From: an uncultured Sutterella sp.
GTDB lineage: Bacteria; Pseudomonadota; Gammaproteobacteria; Burkholderiales; Burkholderiaceae_F
Direction: 5' to 3'
DNA length: 5,922 nt
Assembly (NCBI GenBank): GCA_900754475.1
Contig: CAAECY010000150.1
Location: forward strand, 1 to 5,922
Under the pieces are notes generated by a model, which saw nothing but the letters and a program-made list of their open reading frames with translations, did not search any database and was not told the DNA's origin. The position numbers and the translations under genes are program-made. Positions within the stretch are counted from its first letter, which is position 1; each line of letters opens with the position of its first letter. This document shows, in pieces, positions 5,540 to 5,922 of the stretch.

Positions 5540-5574
5540 AAAAGCTCCGGGATCGCAGGATCCTCGGAGCTTTT
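5540..5574. terminator. Bidirectional intrinsic terminator
   Basis: AAAAGCTCCG (5540-5549) pairs with CGGAGCTTTT (5565-5574). GGATC (5550-5554) pairs with GATCC (5559-5563) inside it, leaving a 4-nt loop and one bulged base. A T tract is present on both strands. It most likely ends the minus-strand right-edge gene and backs up termination from the left. Confidence 0.75.
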
Positions 5575-5649
5575 CGTTGTGCTTGCGTCGTGCTTTCGCC
5601 GAGCGTTCGTCGTGCCCGTTCGTGCCCGTGTCGGGCGTCGGCGGTTGTC

Positions 5650-5673
5650 CGACGGCCCGACGGCCCGACGGCT
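5650..5673. repeat. 8-bp tandem repeat, three copies
   Basis: CGACGGCC occurs at 5650-5657 and 5658-5665, then as CGACGGCT at 5666-5673. The first copies also pair with GTCGGGCGTCGG (5630-5641) as a hairpin with a one-base bulge. Confidence 0.55.
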
Positions 5674-5683
5674 TGACGGGACT

Positions 5684-5701
5684 TTCGGGCTTAAGCCCGA
5701 A
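5684..5701. other. 18-bp perfect palindrome next to a stop codon
   Basis: TTCGGGCTTAAGCCCGAA is its own reverse complement and lies 5 nt past the stop codon of the minus-strand gene. There is no T tract. It may protect the 3' end of the transcript or bind a protein. Confidence 0.55.
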
Positions 5702-5706
5702 GCCGA

Positions 5707-5922
5707 TTACTGAGCGACGGCGGGCTGAGCGGCGGGAGCGGGAGCCTGAGCCGGCTGAGCCGCAGGAGCCGCTTCGGCGGCGGGGGCGGCGGGAGCGGCG
5801 GGAGCGGCGGCAGGAGCAGCGGCCTGGGCCGGCTGACCGTCTTCCGTCACGGCCTTTTCTTCGTCGCCCGAAAGGGCGTTGCTGATGGCGTTACCCGCGA
5901 CGACACCGATGGCGGCGCCCGC
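5707..5922 (-). CDS. Glycine-zipper envelope protein, C-terminal part (partial)
   Basis: Only the last 71 residues are in the window; the start lies beyond position 5922. The visible part opens with AGAAIGVVAGNAISNAL, a GxxxGxxxG glycine zipper (visible residues 2, 6 and 10). Such zippers pack helices in membranes and occur in outer-membrane lipoproteins and similar envelope proteins. A short acidic linker (SGDEEKAVTED) follows, then about 40 residues made almost only of Ala, Pro and Gln with one Glu. That tail is low-complexity and probably disordered; it could span periplasm or peptidoglycan. Codon phase, stop TAA and the downstream terminator at 5540-5574 support a real gene. Without the N-terminus I cannot say whether it is a lipoprotein. 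Confidence 0.7.
   Translation of the reverse strand, partial: AGAAIGVVAGNAISNALSGDEEKAVTEDGQPAQAAAPAAAPAAPAAPAAEAAPAAQPAQAPAPAAQPAVAQ

Larger units (their letters stand above)
5304..5706. other. Convergent intergenic region, no gene
   Basis: The region between the acetyltransferase and the minus-strand right-edge gene holds two terminators, a long hairpin, 16-bp direct repeats, an 8-bp triplicated repeat and an 18-bp palindrome. Overlapping frames have low-complexity Arg/Ser/Pro composition and start inside hairpins, so none is called. Confidence 0.7.

Noticed and set aside
5331..5885. 184-codon plus-strand frame at the right end
   Set aside because: It starts inside a hairpin, runs through two terminators and is antisense to the glycine-zipper gene; composition is low-complexity.
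1..5922. CRISPR array or insertion sequence
   Set aside because: All repeats are short and in two or three copies without regular spacers; no transposase reading frame or terminal inverted repeats with target duplications are visible.

Overview
The window looks like ordinary bacterial chromosome of a GC-rich Gram-negative. Base composition is roughly 60% G+C by eye. Coding regions carry strong GGAGG-type ribosome binding sites, three products are predicted to be exported or envelope-associated, and intrinsic terminators separate the transcription units. A betaproteobacterium of the Burkholderiales/Sutterellaceae type would fit, but that is an impression and no marker gene is present. I see no insertion sequence, CRISPR array, tRNA or rRNA.

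Layout from left to right. Positions 1-240 are intergenic. They hold a perfect 14-bp palindrome that carries back-to-back -10 elements, so it could serve a divergent promoter pair: one leftward out of the window, one rightward toward the next gene. Positions 241-1284 (+) encode a Fic-fold protein whose inhibitory helix and C-terminal winged helix are recognisable but whose catalytic Fic motif is badly degraded. Positions 1285-1933 hold no convincing gene. They contain a minus-strand terminator with no gene in front of it, short repeats, and two hairpins that end the next operon.

Positions 1934-4109 (-) are a two-gene operon and the most interesting part. The first gene is an exported M20-family zinc metallopeptidase with all zinc-site residues, but the usual histidine of its lid (dimerization) domain is replaced by phenylalanine. 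The second gene starts 16 nt after it and encodes an exported protein that is nothing but an M20 lid domain, with an intact GPGGHS histidine motif and a conserved-type asparagine. The simplest reading is a split enzyme in the periplasm, in which the small subunit could supply in trans the lid residues the large subunit lacks. This is inference from sequence.

Positions 4110-4628 are a divergent intergenic region with direct repeats and operator-like inverted repeats. Positions 4629-5303 (+) encode a RimJ/RimL-type GNAT acetyltransferase with an unusual internal insertion, followed by a clear terminator. Positions 5304-5706 hold terminators and short repeats. The right edge (5707-5922, -) is the 3' end of a glycine-zipper envelope protein with an Ala/Pro/Gln-rich tail. 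Apart from the M20 operon, the genes appear to be independent units with no obvious shared pathway.
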